Assembly: GCF_030272615.1 (NCBI RefSeq)
Contig: NC_081410.1
Coordinates: forward strand, 113,895,933 to 113,959,932
Source: Cryptomeria japonica
Taxonomy: Eukaryota; Streptophyta; Pinopsida; Cupressales; Cupressaceae
Reading direction: 5' to 3'
Length of the DNA stretch: 64,000 nt
The translations under genes were made by a program, and so were the position numbers. The notes beneath the pieces were generated by a model that was not told where the DNA came from, did no database searches, and saw only the letters and a list, made by a program, of their open reading frames with translations. Positions 1 through 11,911 of this stretch are shown here, piece by piece. How positions within the stretch are numbered: the stretch's first letter is position 1; every line of letters starts with the position of its first letter.

Positions 1-1546
1 CCTACAAATTTGACCATGATCATAGACTTAGTAAGTAATATATTTAGTCATAATTAACTATAAATATTACATCAACATAAAGTTGATTACTTGTAGAATG
101 TGAAATTGAACTTAATGTTGATTACTCCTCATCTGTCATTCTAAGCATAAATATTATGATTAATAACAATACAAAAATGATCATAAAATTTGGTGAAGTT
201 TCCCAAGGAAACAAAATTTAACACTTATAATTTATATGAATACCAATTGTAATTCATAAGTTGTATTGATTTGCAATATCATTAGTCCATAGCATGATAA
301 ATTGTTCATAACTTAACCATTTACAACTGAATATACATTCAAATTTTAAGTTTCAAAATAGGATGATATGCACATGATGAAAAGATTTGATCAAATATCA
401 CCTTTTATATATATCCAAATGTAGAATAAAAGTTTTACAAAAGTGTGGCATGTGTGTCATTTCAATAAAATGTACAAAAAAGGATATGTGCCAACATAAT
501 ACAAGTTTTAAAAATGTGGCATATGCCATCTCAAGATTGATATATAATAAAAATGTTGAATATCTACATGTATTTGTCATTCAATCACCACAACTAACTC
601 TATATGACTACGAAATCCTACAGTTGTGGTGGATGAAAATCGAGCGTCTTTGAAGTACTATGTGGCTTTGTAGATGGTTGCACAACAATAATTGAAACAA
701 AAAATTAGATTACTTATGTCAATAATAATTTACAATTGCCAAATTAAAATCAAAACAACTATATTGAACTATAATTTATATACAATTGAATTATTGATTA
801 CCTCATGTCGTCATTTTTTTGGCTGAAAGGCATTCTGAAAATGATGGTACTCTTTGACGATCTAGAGTCCTACCAAATTGGTGAGGTAGAGGATCTGTGT
901 TATGGCCAAATTGCAAAGAGGTTTATACCAAGTAAAATACAATTATAGCTCCCTTGGTATACAATTATTCATTAGGAATGACTTGTATCATTTTATTTTA
1001 GTTGGTATAGCCCCCTTGGCATACAATTATTCATTAGGAATTACTTGTTTAATTGTATTTTAGTTGGTATAGTCTCTTTGCTATTTTAGTTGATAAAGAA
1101 ACATAAACTAAAAATATATCTTCACTTCCATGAAAACATATCTTTATAATAGAAAATAAATGTGTATCGTAGGCTCTAATGGTTCTCTTATTGTCCTAAG
1201 AGGGGTCATCATTGATGAAAATGGGTATGGATGTTTCCGATATGAAAAAAGATAATAATCTAATACAATGAATTTACACATATGCATATAATCATGAAAT
1301 CGAGAAAATTAAAAAAGCATATACATCTTGCCTCTCCTCTTCCTACGTATCATTAGGTGCATTGATCAAATTTGTAAACAATCCCAGTTATCGTTGTATG
1401 TAGAAGACAAAAACTGTAAGACTAGATCAATCTATATGTACATATATAATTATAACACATTTGAAAAAACTAAATCTAAATCATGCTAGAATAACTCATT
1501 TCAACTCTTGAAACTATTATATCTTGATTAAATTGTGTTCAATTAC

Positions 1547-2990
1547 CTTTTTTCAATTAGGTGTCCTCAAGAATAACCTTGGCAAAGGGGGTAACATAGC
1601 CACAGACGGCATAGCCTAAAAAAGTAACATAATAGATATCAAAATATAATGTTAACATATAATCCAATTAATCATAATTCAAATTATATGCATATTCAAT
1701 ATAAATTTTAAACAAGAGGTGAGCAAAAAATGATATTGTATAGCTTTCTAGGGAAAATGAAATGGTTGTAAGGGTGACATCATCATACTGTGAAATTTGG
1801 TCCATTGTCAACACTTGTCAAACCCCATATAAATTTAGATTACTAAGTTAATATATCTTAACAAAAATTAATTAAATGAATTCAAGGTATTATTCTATTT
1901 TGACATACTATAAATTTTTTACCCCTGATCAAGTTGTAGGTGCACCAGTTGTGGCAGGAATGGTCAGTGGCATCCCAAAATTTACTGCTAAATCTTGAAA
2001 TGCATAAAGTTTGCATCAATTTAATCTAATCTATAAAAAAAACTATTTACATTTGCAAATTTAAATCATTTAATAAATAAAATGTTATAAGTTCAATTCA
2101 ACATACCTACATCTGAGTGGCAAAGACCTAATCCATCAAGTCATATGTGAGTACCAAATCATCCAGTGTGCCAACCTAATTATCCCTGTAACATGTACAC
2201 TAATGGGAGGTTGTACCATCACCATGTGCAATGGTATCTACCCCAGAGAATACATGGTAACAGGTGAGGAATTGGTGAGAGTTGGGCACACTACACGTAG
2301 ATGGTCTAGCTCCTACACCATCATCTATTACTACATCATTCTTTGGGCCAAGAGTCTGGAATAACTGACTCCCATGTTGAATGATGGTATCAGTCAATGT
2401 GGTAGCTACATTAAGAGTCTTCACCTCTATAGACTCCTTCAAGGCTACAGGGACTGTGACATAAACAGTAGGTTTCACAGCTACTGGTATGATTGGAGCG
2501 GTTTTGTACCCGTCGAGCCCCTAGTCTGTCCTAGGTAAAGCCTCCACCTCTACCCTGAAACCTCTTTGAATTAAGAGGTAGAGTCTCATTGGTTCGAGGA
2601 TCAGTGAAAAGAGCACATATTTTTTCTTTGCTTATTTCTTTATTTTTTACTTCATTGTATGTTAGACCATTTGCATAATAATTGCAACATGAATCCAGAT
2701 ATGTTTTCCAATCAGTTACATGGTTGGAAATTTTATCTAGACTTATCATCATTGTTTCTTAGGTTGTGGCAAGGGATGCATGATGATGGTGTTTTGAGGC
2801 CTTCAGCCTAGACACTAATTGAGATATGGTCACCCCATTTTGTGCTAGATGACTTAATAATTCCTTCTGTGTGTTTTGAGAAGTGTGTATTAGAGGATTA
2901 GAAGTGTTGCCCATCTGAGGGATGTCATCCTACTTTTCTGCAGGCTTATCAGGAGGCAAATTTTGTTAGGGAGATTGTTTTGAGCATCTG
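1547..2990 (-). pseudogene. Relic of transposon gene A, unit copy 1
   Basis: Read on the minus strand, this matches gene A of the large element at 50,541-52,620. The long exon (about 2,990-2,200) contains NGLTYNEVKNKEISKEKICA followed by LFTDPRTNETLPLN, which parallels DGLTYRQITDLKITKAHLCP and YFTNPKTREPMQPN in gene A, then an FQGRGGG block matching FQGVGRG. Stops and frame changes break it. Downstream is a 69-nt phase-0 micro-exon at 1,547-1,615 with AG/GT borders, as in gene A; other candidates lie near 1,750 and 1,930. A possible final exon lies at 812-905. About 180 bp of the long exon that is present in copy 3 and in gene A is deleted here. Function is not identified beyond membership of this transposon family. 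Confidence 0.7.
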
Positions 2991-3481
2991 ATAACAATTT
3001 TAAAAATTGAAACAAAATCAATCAAAAACAATGAAATTCAATTAAATTTTACATAAAAAACAACAAAAAATGTAAAAAGGAATGATCAATTACCTCTACG
3101 ACATGTGGCATGATGAATTGGCTGATAGAAGCAACACATGTTAAAATGACCCAGTCAAGTTTTATTTTTATAATTAGAAAAGCACAACCAGGTTACTTTT
3201 ATTTTAAAAAGTTGATCATGATTTTATTTAAGTTTAAACTATATGAGATTTTAATTTTAAAACCTTGTATGCATTAAGGTTCGGATTTTATGAACCGTAA
3301 CATGTTCGGGTTATTTGAAAAATCAAATAACCCAAACAGGTTACTTGTGTTTTTGAGATTTTTTGATGAGTGGCCACTTTTTTGTTCATAATCTTAGTGA
3401 AAATTCCCATGACAGTCATTATTCGTATGGAAACATCTATGACAATATTTAAGATAGAGTCCTTACACAAGTGCACATGCA

Positions 3482-4046
3482 TGAGAGATACCTTATGATA
3501 GTTGTAAGAGGCTATTTTGGGAGGTGAGAATGAGTTTTTCTAGGTAGTTTTGCTATCTATTGTTTGGTGATACCATAGTGGTATTCATCCTCACAAAGTC
3601 CTATAAATTGGTGGCTTGAGATAGTGTTTTTCATTCAGTCTTGTTCAGTTTGCAAGATAATAGAATGTTTCTTGGTTTTACAAAAGTCTACAAAGAAATA
3701 TATTGATGGTGTAATATACTTTCCTCTCTTTTTGTGGTGGATTTTTTCTCAAATGAATTTCTTCACGTAAATTGTGTGTTTCATGTACAATAGTTTTCTT
3801 GTTCTTGTTTTGATTACACGACCACTAGATGTTAATGGTTAATCTTTAGTTTTATATTTGCAATAACTTTGAGTTTAAATTCATATTCCATGCTTTCTTC
3901 ACTCTTTTTAACAATAGTTGGTAGATCAGAGATAACAGTTCCATTGAGAGAGGGATGCCTTTCTCTATAAGTGTTGAAGGTTATTTAGCTGCAGTGGGAG
4001 CTTTTATTTTGTGGGTTTTTTATAGATTTGAGAAAGGTTGTCTACT
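3482..4046 (+). mobile_element. Degraded 5' LTR end and leader of a copia relic, copy 1
   Basis: The sequence contains a TATA-like CCTATAAATT and, at about 3,735-3,795, a TGGATTTTTTCTCAAA...CACGTAAATTGTG stretch of the kind found near the 3' end of many plant copia LTRs. A primer-binding site is no longer recognisable. The gag start follows at 4,047. The same stretch is at 16,859-17,423 in copy 2 and at about 60,395-60,964 in copy 3. LTR borders cannot be set. Confidence 0.4.
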
Positions 4047-5240
4047 ATGGCCTCCACCTCTCGTTGAGATATTGAGAAGTTCAATGGCACTAGCTATGAG
4101 ATGTGGAAGCTGAAAGTTGAAGATCTCCTAGAAGAGAGAGATCGTTGGTAGTCAGTTCGAAAAGAAAAGAAACCAAAGGATTCCACCTTGACAAATGATG
4201 AGTGGAAAAAGTTAGACAAGAAGTAATGACGAACCATTTGGTTGTGTCTCACTAACTTTGTCCTCCTGAATGTCTCTATAGAAGACACGGTAGACAATCT
4301 TTGAAAGAAAATAGGTGATATCTATTAACTAAGAGTTTGTCTAAGAAGCTCTATATCTAAAAAGAGTTTTGTATTCTTTCAAAATGATGGATGGTGATTC
4401 TATTGTTGGACATTTTAATGCTTTTAATTTTATTTTAAGTCAACTTGCATCAATAGATGCTAGTATTGTAGATGAAGATAACTGTATTCTTCTACCTTGC
4501 TCTTTGCTTGATTCTTGGGAAAATATTTGTTGTCATAAGTACTAGTGGTGCAAAGCCTAAGATGGACAATGTGATTCCCATAATTCTTTCAAAAGAGATG
4601 ATGAGAAAGACCATGCATTTTGGCTCCCAAGATGCCTTGCATGTTTGAGGAAGGCCTAAGGAGAAATGGCCTAAAGGGGATAAAGCGAAGGATAAGTCAA
4701 AAGGATGTTCTAGGACCCCTAGAAAGAGAAGAGTTAACTATTGGAACTGTGGTAAAATCGGACATGTGAAGGAGTGTAGGAATAGAAAGAAGAGAATTTA
4801 TGCTTCTAGGATAAGTCTTCAGATGATGGTGATTCGGATGCTTTATTTAATTAAGCTATTTGTTATGATGTTTGGCTTGTTGATTCAGGTGCTTCCTACC
4901 ATATGACTCACATGGAGTGGTTTTCTAAGTACAAAGGATATGATGAAAGGTTAGTTTCTCTTGCTAATAACACCTTAGTGAATATTGTTAACAAAGGAAA
5001 GGTAAAGTTGTGTTTCAGTGATGGGAGGATTGTTTCCGTTGATTATGTTTTACATATTCCAGATCTTGCAAGAAGTTTACTTTTGGTTGCCAAGTCAAAT
5101 GATTCTGGAATGCATGTGACATTCGATAAGTCTGATTGTGGGTTGGTAAGGGGAAGTTTGGTAATCATATGTCCCCCTTTTGAATTCATTTCTCACTTTA
5201 CATGGACTAGATTCAAAATGGGTACATGCGATTCCTAGTG
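4047..5240 (+). pseudogene. Ty1/copia gag-protease relic, unit copy 1 (plus strand)
   Basis: Starts with ATGGCCTCCACC. Gag begins with DIEKFNGTSYEMWKLKVEDL, the usual N-terminus of copia gag proteins (UBN2 family), and is broken by stops and frameshifts. A CCHC knuckle (CGKIGHVKEC) lies near 4,745-4,780. The protease motif DSGASYHMTHMEW is at about 4,880-4,920, followed by an open 111-codon stretch (4,903-5,238) with VLHIPDLARSLLLVAKSND, typical of the segment between protease and integrase. No integrase, reverse transcriptase or RNase H follows: the relic stops near 5,240, where an oppositely oriented copia relic begins. It is dead, and present in all three unit copies. Confidence 0.8.
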
Positions 5241-5259
5241 ATCTCCACTCTTGTAGGTA

Positions 5260-6640
5260 GTCCAAACATTATCTGTATAAGATAGTACTTTGTAACCTGT
5301 TTGTATTAAATTTCCAACACTCAAGATTATTATTTAGTCTATGTACAAAATAAATCATAAATAAGCCTTATTTCACCATTTTTTCTAAAACATTTATTAC
5401 TCATTTACTCATTATAGCCACTTTATTATCATTTCTCAACTTCACTTTAAGCTTTATTATATCCTTAGGACTGGCAAATAATTCCTTATTCATTTTGTAT
5501 GATTACTGCTTCCACTATCCAAAAGCCAAATATCTCTAATACTTTCTTTAGCAACATGACATGTGATGGATAAACTTTCAAAATTAAATCTAGATTCATT
5601 TATTTTTAAGTAGCATTATTCTTATTTACATCTTCTTGTCTCTTTCTATATTAATATATACATAATATCCATATTCTTTACAATAATAAAACTAAATGTT
5701 TAATTTATCAAACCTCTATGAATGTTGCTAGAAATGGTTGTTGTCGCATTCTCTGTTTTTGTAGTTCTAATTATTCTTTTCTCCTTGATCTTGATCATTC
5801 CTTCCACCTCTGCCTTTGTCTTTTCCTCTTCCTCTTCCTCTCCTAGACAATACTTGAGACTTGAAAACATTCTCAAAAGAAGTATTGTTATTTCAATTAA
5901 TTCTCTAAGATTCAAGTGATAACAAAAATATCAATAATTCATCTACTAATAACTATGTCAATCCTTAGATTTTTCAATTGTTACAACCATAGCATCAAAT
6001 TTATTGGAAAACTCGTGAGATTTTTTTCTATAATCTTCTAATATATTATTTTTTCTCTATTAGATCTAATTTGATTCACAATATTGATAACTTGACTCAT
6101 AAAGTGTTTTACAAGACTTTTGATTCATTCATTTACAAAAATTCGTTTTTTTAATATGATATTGTAATTTAACAACTTTCATCAGATTGAGTTTTTTATA
6201 AGATGTCCAAAATCTCTCGTGCTCTCTTAGATCTTGATGCTACTGCAATCCTAAGAAAGATGGACTCATCCATTTCCTCTTAGATTAGAAACAAAGTTTT
6301 TGCATCTTTTTTCTTCTATTCTCTAAGTTAACCCTTTTTTTTCTTCTGTTAATGTCTTATACACTGTGTGATCATATGGTTCTACAAAACCATTTTCTAC
6401 GAAATCTCAAATGTCCTCCAAACAAAACAATGTTTTCACCTTAATCATCCAAAATTCATAATTTGTACCAATAAAGATGAGAATTTATGATTGAGTGATA
6501 TTATTGCTGATGACATATCTATAAGCTAGTCTACTACATCAAAATTGGCTATACAGCACTTAGAATGTACCAAACATCTTTTACAATGTATAAATAATGT
6601 ATGAAAGTATTAATATCTTGATGCATCTAAAGACTAAATA
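5260..6640 (-). pseudogene. Second Ty1/copia gag-protease relic, minus strand, unit copy 1
   Basis: On the minus strand, copia gag features run from high to low coordinates: a FIGTNYEFWMIKVKTLF N-terminus near 6,470-6,420, a VFKSQVLSRRGRGRGKDKG basic stretch near 5,860-5,800, a damaged knuckle (CYYCKEYG) near 5,660, and a protease-downstream block NKELFASPKDIIKLKV near 5,490-5,440. Stops and frameshifts are frequent. It is a different copia lineage from the plus-strand relic it abuts. An acidic reading (EEEEEEK) in this stretch is only the wrong frame of the arginine/glycine-rich gag tail. Confidence 0.7.
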
Positions 6641-8580
6641 ACTGTTGCCGCCATTTAGATCTCCACATGCCTTCTTTCTTGTGTTTAGCAATTTCTTCAC
6701 ACAACGATTTCTCCTTGGCTGGGCATTTCAGTTAAGTAAATGCATACTGCTTCTATGTCTTCAAAAAACTGTGATCTTCCAATCCCTACTACCTGCAACT
6801 TACTTTCTTTTCCCAGCCATGACTCCTTTCTGATATGGCAGCGCTATAGACTTGGCTACAAACAGCAGTTTCACAAATAGCAGTGACTTTCATATAGATA
6901 AATATTTTTCAAATATTAAAGAGATTAGAAAAAGATATTCAAACAGTTATGAGTATCGCAAAACGCAAGACAAATAAGATCTAAGAGAAGTCTTCCACAA
7001 AACCATCATATAAGATGCAAAATCTGAATAACCAAATCAATAGATGGAAAACCCAAATGAAACACATTCCATCCTCTAGAAACATGTGATACCCAGTTAA
7101 CAAGAGAATCAGGAACGATATTTTTTTTGTTTTTATAACAATACAATCACTACAAAATACGATTGAAAATTCTACAGAAAAAAGTAAAAAGTAATATACT
7201 GTATTGGTTGTTTTTCTCTGCTTTCTTTGCTGTCTGGTGTTTAGTTTCTTTGTGTTGTATCTTTTTTGCTGCTGTTGGCTTTAGTTTCTTTGTGTTGTGT
7301 CTTTATTTTCAAAGTGATGATAATGATTCTTATGACCAAGATCATGGTAGGTAAATTTTTTCTCACAAATTCTCGCAAGTATCATGTTGATATAGAAATT
7401 TCCTCCATGTTTGTAGCAATTTTTGGGAAGCAAGAAAAATGAAAGACGTCATTAGGTCCATGTTTGAAACTTTGGTAAGGCCATGGTGGAGTAGGGAACA
7501 CAGTTATGTTTTGGATGATGTTGTCTTTGGTGTGAACCCTTTCATTCGAGTATGGTTCAATGGTTGGGGTTCAGTATTACTTCAATAGTACAATAGAACC
7601 CTTTCGTTATCACTGTGATCTGTCACTGTGACATTATCCATAAACAACTAATCAAATGGGGAATTGAATTCCTCAAATTTTCCATAGAAGCTACTCCATC
7701 ACTGGACATTTACTAGGCTTTTGTAGTGGATAAAGATTTAACCAATGGTGCAAGGAGAATGCTCCATTGCAGCTAGAATAATCAAAGGTATGAAACAGTT
7801 CATTTTGTCATGGAGGCCCATAGATTTGTAATTTTATGTAAGAATGTAAAAATAATATAAAAATACAATAGACTTTATAAGGTTTTAAACTAATCACCCC
7901 ATTAGAATATGACCTTCAAAACTACTTTTATCTAAGAAAATAAATATTAAAAGATGTCATATTTTATATTTAAAAAAGAGGTACTGAATTTATTGCCTTC
8001 AACTGATCATTATATGGATTTAAGATAAATCTCTAATTACAGAAATGTAGATAACATTGTTTTCTTGATTTGATTGTTTCTATAATAATTCCAGAGACAC
8101 CTCATGAATACATCTCTAATTGCAGAAATTTAGATAACCTTGTTTTCTGGATTTGATTGTTTTTTATAATAATTCCAAAGACACATCATGAATACACTCA
8201 TTTTAAACAGTAGTCTTGTGAATCACATCAACTTTATATAAAAAAAATAATGTGTTTTCAATAAACCCAGATGCAGCAATGAATAGATAGAAAAGGCGTA
8301 ACATCAGAACTTACAGTTTAGCCCTAAATTTCAGTTTGTTATGATAATGGTTGTCCATTTCAATATTGTACTGCGATCGCGTGAAAAGAACACTGGCTAT
8401 TCAGGATACATAATGTCCTTATGATAAATACATGATATTTTATATTCCTTCTTCATTACGCCTGTTTATTGTTGTCTTGTTCTTATCTGACGTTCAGATT
8501 TTTTTAAGCTTCTTGGTTGTACGTGGAATCTTAGCAAGCTAATACCAGTTCAAACTTTTCATTAATTCAATAATGATATA
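6641..8580. other. Spacer without recognisable genes, unit copy 1
   Basis: AT-rich sequence. A 63-codon hydrophobic ORF at 7,163-7,354 has no supporting homology, and its counterpart in copy 2 changes freely. The only structure seen is an 83-bp direct tandem duplication at about 8,031-8,197 (two CTCTAATT...CATGAATACA units), also present in copy 2 at about 21,408-21,574. The counterpart spacer is 20,018-21,957. Confidence 0.6.
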
Positions 8581-8645
8581 GGGGAGAGGGGCCTATATCT
8601 GCCCTATATGTGCGCACCTTATGTTGACGGGTCTACATGGACTGC

Positions 8646-8651
8646 CACGTG
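8646..8651. promoter_or_regulatory. G-box (CACGTG) upstream of the candidate gene, copy 1
   Basis: CACGTG within GCCACGTGGAC is a classic plant G-box core bound by bZIP and bHLH factors. It lies about 430 bp upstream of the ATG at 9,077, just after CCTATATCTGCCCTATATG, which offers TATA-like sequence. The pyrimidine- and CA-rich stretch 8,870-9,070 resembles a plant 5' leader. The promoter role is inferred. Confidence 0.35.
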
Positions 8652-9076
8652 GACCTCACATACAAACTTGCCCTCTACGTAGGAAGAGGGCTTTTCTACT
8701 TTAAAAAATCATTTTTGGGTGATTTTCATGTCATTTAACATGTGTACGGTGCGTTGTGGTTCAAGGTGTCTATTTTTTTGTTAAATTGGTTTGATGATTG
8801 AAATGTGGCCGGGCCCATTCCTACTGTGTTCAAGTTGTGAAGTGGACAGTGTGGCCGTGTGGCAAACCTCCACCTTACCACCCCAAACATTCAACTTCAT
8901 TCACATTTAACTCCCGCAGTCGCCATACACTCTGCCACCTACCCGCATTTACTACGCGTCCCTTCTCCATACATCCACCATACATCGCACAAACCTCGAG
9001 CTATTTTGCATTCAGTTCGCCTGCCTTTTCTCCTAAAAATCTTATACTCTTTCCTTTCATTGCCTCTCTTTATGGA

Positions 9077-9560
9077 ATGCTCAATACATTAGGATCCCAA
9101 ACATGTTCGGCTTCAGTCTCTGCAACTTTGTTCATCTTCCACAACATGCTCATACCCAGCACTAGTCTCCATTCGACTTCGGTGACGGCAACAACTTCAA
9201 TCATGGCAACAACCACTCCCTTTGGTCATCTGCGGGTAAATGTCGATAGTTCATATCAATCCCATGGCATTTTTTATTTTCTTCTCGGTGATAATATTTT
9301 GGAATTTTAATGCTACCATTTGCTTCCCTTCTCTATGGTTATCGTTTTGAATTTCAGTAGTTGCATTTAGTTCCCTTCTACCTACTTTTCATTTTGAATT
9401 CCACTTAGCATTTTTTAAATGCATGAGGGGTGGTTTCCGCCTAGTTTTTTCGAAGTTTCTTTTACTTCCCACCTCACCCCTTTACAGGTTTTGAGTCAAA
9501 CGCCATTTTTGCTACAGCCACACGCAGGAGAACACCTCGACCGCTTACCATTCGACCCAG
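9077..9560 (+). CDS. Candidate 5' end (two exons) of an unidentified, possibly plastid-targeted protein, copy 1
   Basis: Exon 1 is open from at least 8,798. The best start is ATG 9,077 (MLNTLGSQTCSASVSA...), with a later ATG at 9,203 in the same frame. The N-terminus is rich in Ser and Thr and poor in acidic residues, like a plastid transit peptide. A GTAAAT donor follows 9,235; an acceptor TTTACAG precedes exon 2 at 9,488, and exon 2 ends at 9,560 before GTGAGT. The join is in frame and gives FGHLRVLSQTPFLLQPHAGE, then HLDRLPFDP. Base composition is richer in G and C than its surroundings. No third exon was found; a TATG repeat and a LINE follow. I do not recognise the protein. It could be the true start of a long-intron gene, a truncated duplicate, or chance. 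Confidence 0.4.
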
Positions 9561-10254
9561 GTGAGTGTAAACAATCACTAAGGCCATCCATTCACCTTTT
9601 TGGTTTTTCTCGTTCATTTTTTGTTGCATTTTATGGTTTGGTAAATGTTATAATTGCTCGGTGCTTGATTGTTAGGGTTTTTGCGGTGGCTTTACATGTT
9701 TTTTCTCAAGTTTGTAATTGTGGGTGTTAGTGAACACTACCAAATATATGTTCATAAATACGTTACATTTTTCTAGAAAATATTATCTTTTCAGTATTTT
9801 AATTTTATAGAAATAATGCTATTACAATATTGTTGCTTTTGGTAATTATATATGTTGCTTCTGGTAATTGTGCAAGCTAGGTGTAATTCTCTGTGACTTA
9901 GTTATTGTGGGAATGAATCCAAAAATTACAGTGTTGTTGCTTTGTTGGTCTTTACTCAAATTATATGTATTTTGAGGTATTAAGGCACAATTTCGAGCTA
10001 ATAAATTTGTTCATATGAGTTAAATGGTTACATTATATGTATATCAAATTAGAAATTAGAAAATTTTGAGGTTAAATTTAAAGTGTGTAAGTTATAGGTC
10101 ACACAGATTATATCAAACAACTATTAATTATTTTCAGATTTTGTAGTGTTCATAAACACCCACACTTAACAACATTTTTCCCAATTTGTTCCGCATGCAT
10201 ATTTGTTTACTGTGTACGCTAATGCAATTTGCAAATTTTGTTTACCTTTACCTT

Positions 10255-10640
10255 TATCTTTGTCCTGCATATACATGTATGTCTCTATACCTACATGTAT
10301 GTATTGATATATGCTCGTTTGTATCTATATATACATGTACATATATAAACCTACACATATGTTTCCATATATACTTGTTTGTATCTATATATGCATGTGT
10401 GTATCTTTATGTATACTTCCAAGCCAGTGACATGGGAAGTCATGTGGGAAGTAAATGCAACTACTCAATGGAAGTAAATGCAATGGGATTGATTAAACGT
10501 GTGTGTATATGTTGTTGTTTACATGTCTATATGTATATGTGTATGTACATGCATATGCATGTATGTATGTATGTATATGTATATACGTATATATGTATAT
10601 GTGTATATACACATGTTAGTATATATGTATGTACGTATAA
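10255..10640. repeat. TATG/CATA-rich simple-sequence tract, copy 1
   Basis: Degenerate ATGTATGTATAT and CATGTATGT repeats flank a short unique segment at about 10,420-10,500. A 154-codon ORF here (10,186-10,650) is only a translation of the repeat (Tyr/Cys/Ile/Val/Met) and is not a gene. Positions 9,561-10,254 and 10,641-10,985 hold no recognisable gene; the latter contains a diverged direct repeat with TATTTGCCAAT...ACACATAATCATT occurring twice. Confidence 0.7.
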
Positions 10641-10984
10641 CATGTACTAAAATTTAGACCATATATATTTGTTTTTTTACTCTCACATTGCTAATATACG
10701 GATCCTATTACATCGTTTCAGTATGGAATATAACTATGTCAGAAAATAAAATTGAAACATATTGCAAATTTAGTGGGCTTCACATATTTGCCAATTTGGG
10801 CACGCACACATAATCATTCAACATTCACTTGAATTTACCTCATTCCTAATATTTTGTACTAAGTTTTTTACCACAGATATTTTCATTTTTAGTCATGGAA
10901 GAAAACTGTTCCACACCATAAAATTGAGACACGATGCAATTTTAGTAGTTGTCAAGTATTTGCCAATATGTATACACACATAAT

Positions 10985-11911
10985 CATTAAAGACCACAAA
11001 GAAATATGGGTGAGGATGATGGCAACAAAATATCTTACAGATGGAGAACCCCAGAACCTCCTAAGATCTAATTCCCATCCAAAGGGATCTAGGACCCAGA
11101 ATTTCATTGTCACATGAAAAGATTAATTGCAAACACCATGTCTTGAGACATCCATGATGGATCTTCTAGCCTCTTCTGGGAGGACTCGTGGGGAGGATAC
11201 CGCAGCATTGACAACTCCCTCAATATTCCAATAGCCAAGCAATGGCTCTGACAGCACTGGGGACCTCGAGTTAGTGATTACTTTGTTTAGGACAGGGCTA
11301 CTAGCATGCAAGGTTGGAGCTTGAAGCAATTGGAGGGACTGCCTATTCTTATCGATGAAATTAACCAGCTATCAGATCTCATTAGAGAAAGAAATATAAA
11401 TGTCAAAAGAGGGAAGATTCTCTAATATGGGCTTTTTCCAAAATAGGGCAATATAATGCTAAAGATGGTTATAGGATTCTATCAAATTTTGGGAATCAAG
11501 AGGAACCTGTTATCCCACAAAAACTCTTTTGGAGTAACAAGAATATCCCAGAGGTAGGTATCTTTGCATGGCTAGCATTCATAAAGAAGATCCTCACAGC
11601 AGATAGATTCATTAAAATCAGCTATGAAGGGCCCTCAAGGTGCATCTTGTGCAAAGCTCAAGCAAAAACAATGGATCATCTCCTTTTAAACTATCCATTT
11701 GCTTCAAAATGTTGGTGATGGCTATGAGAAAAACTTGGTTGGATAACAACTCTTCCTAATGATATAGTCACACTCTTTCAATGTTGGCCACTACCTCCCA
11801 AGGAAAGCACCTCAAGTCAAATTCTGGAAATATCTCCTTCTTGCCTTGTTTGGGAAATTTAGACAGAAAGGAATCGAAGACTTTTTGATGACAAAGAAAG
11901 AAGATTTGAAT
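10985..11911 (+). pseudogene. 5'-truncated LINE ORF2 C-terminal part, cut at duplication junction (copy 1)
   Basis: Translation gives the C-terminal part of a plant L1-type ORF2: IWVRMMATKYLTDGEPQNLL near 10,999-11,060, then the zinc-binding RVT domain (FWSNKNIPEVGIFAWLAFIK, then a CILCKAQ...MDHLLLNYPF Cys/His cluster at about 11,640-11,700). Frameshifts and stops break it. Homology with copy 2 ends at exactly 11,911, within the linker before RNase H, and unrelated LTR-like sequence follows. Confidence 0.75.

Larger units (their letters stand above)
1..11911. repeat. Tandem segmental duplication, copy 1 (period 13,377 bp)
   Basis: The sequence from position 1 reappears at 13,378 with a constant offset of 13,377, and this holds to 11,911, where the copies part abruptly inside a LINE. 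About ten substitutions are visible in the first 560 bases and far fewer in some later stretches, so the copies are roughly 98-99% identical. Copy 1 begins at or before the window edge. Because 11,912-13,377 is not repeated after copy 2, the simplest reading is a 13,377-bp tandem duplication whose junction is 11,911/11,912 and whose left end lies outside the window. Stretch 1-1,546 holds no recognisable gene apart from a possible last exon of the gene A relic near 812-905 (minus strand) and a 62-bp tandem duplication around 955-1,080. Confidence 0.95.

Noticed and set aside
5700-5915. Minus-strand ORF with an EEEEEEK run
   Set aside because: Off-frame reading of the Arg/Gly-rich tail of the minus-strand copia gag relic.
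7163-7354. Small hydrophobic ORF, possible membrane protein
   Set aside because: No start context, no homology, and its composition follows the local TTTTCTTTG-rich bases.
10186-10650. 154-codon ORF rich in Tyr, Cys and Met
   Set aside because: It is a translation of the TATG/CATA simple repeat and is altered by indels in copy 2.
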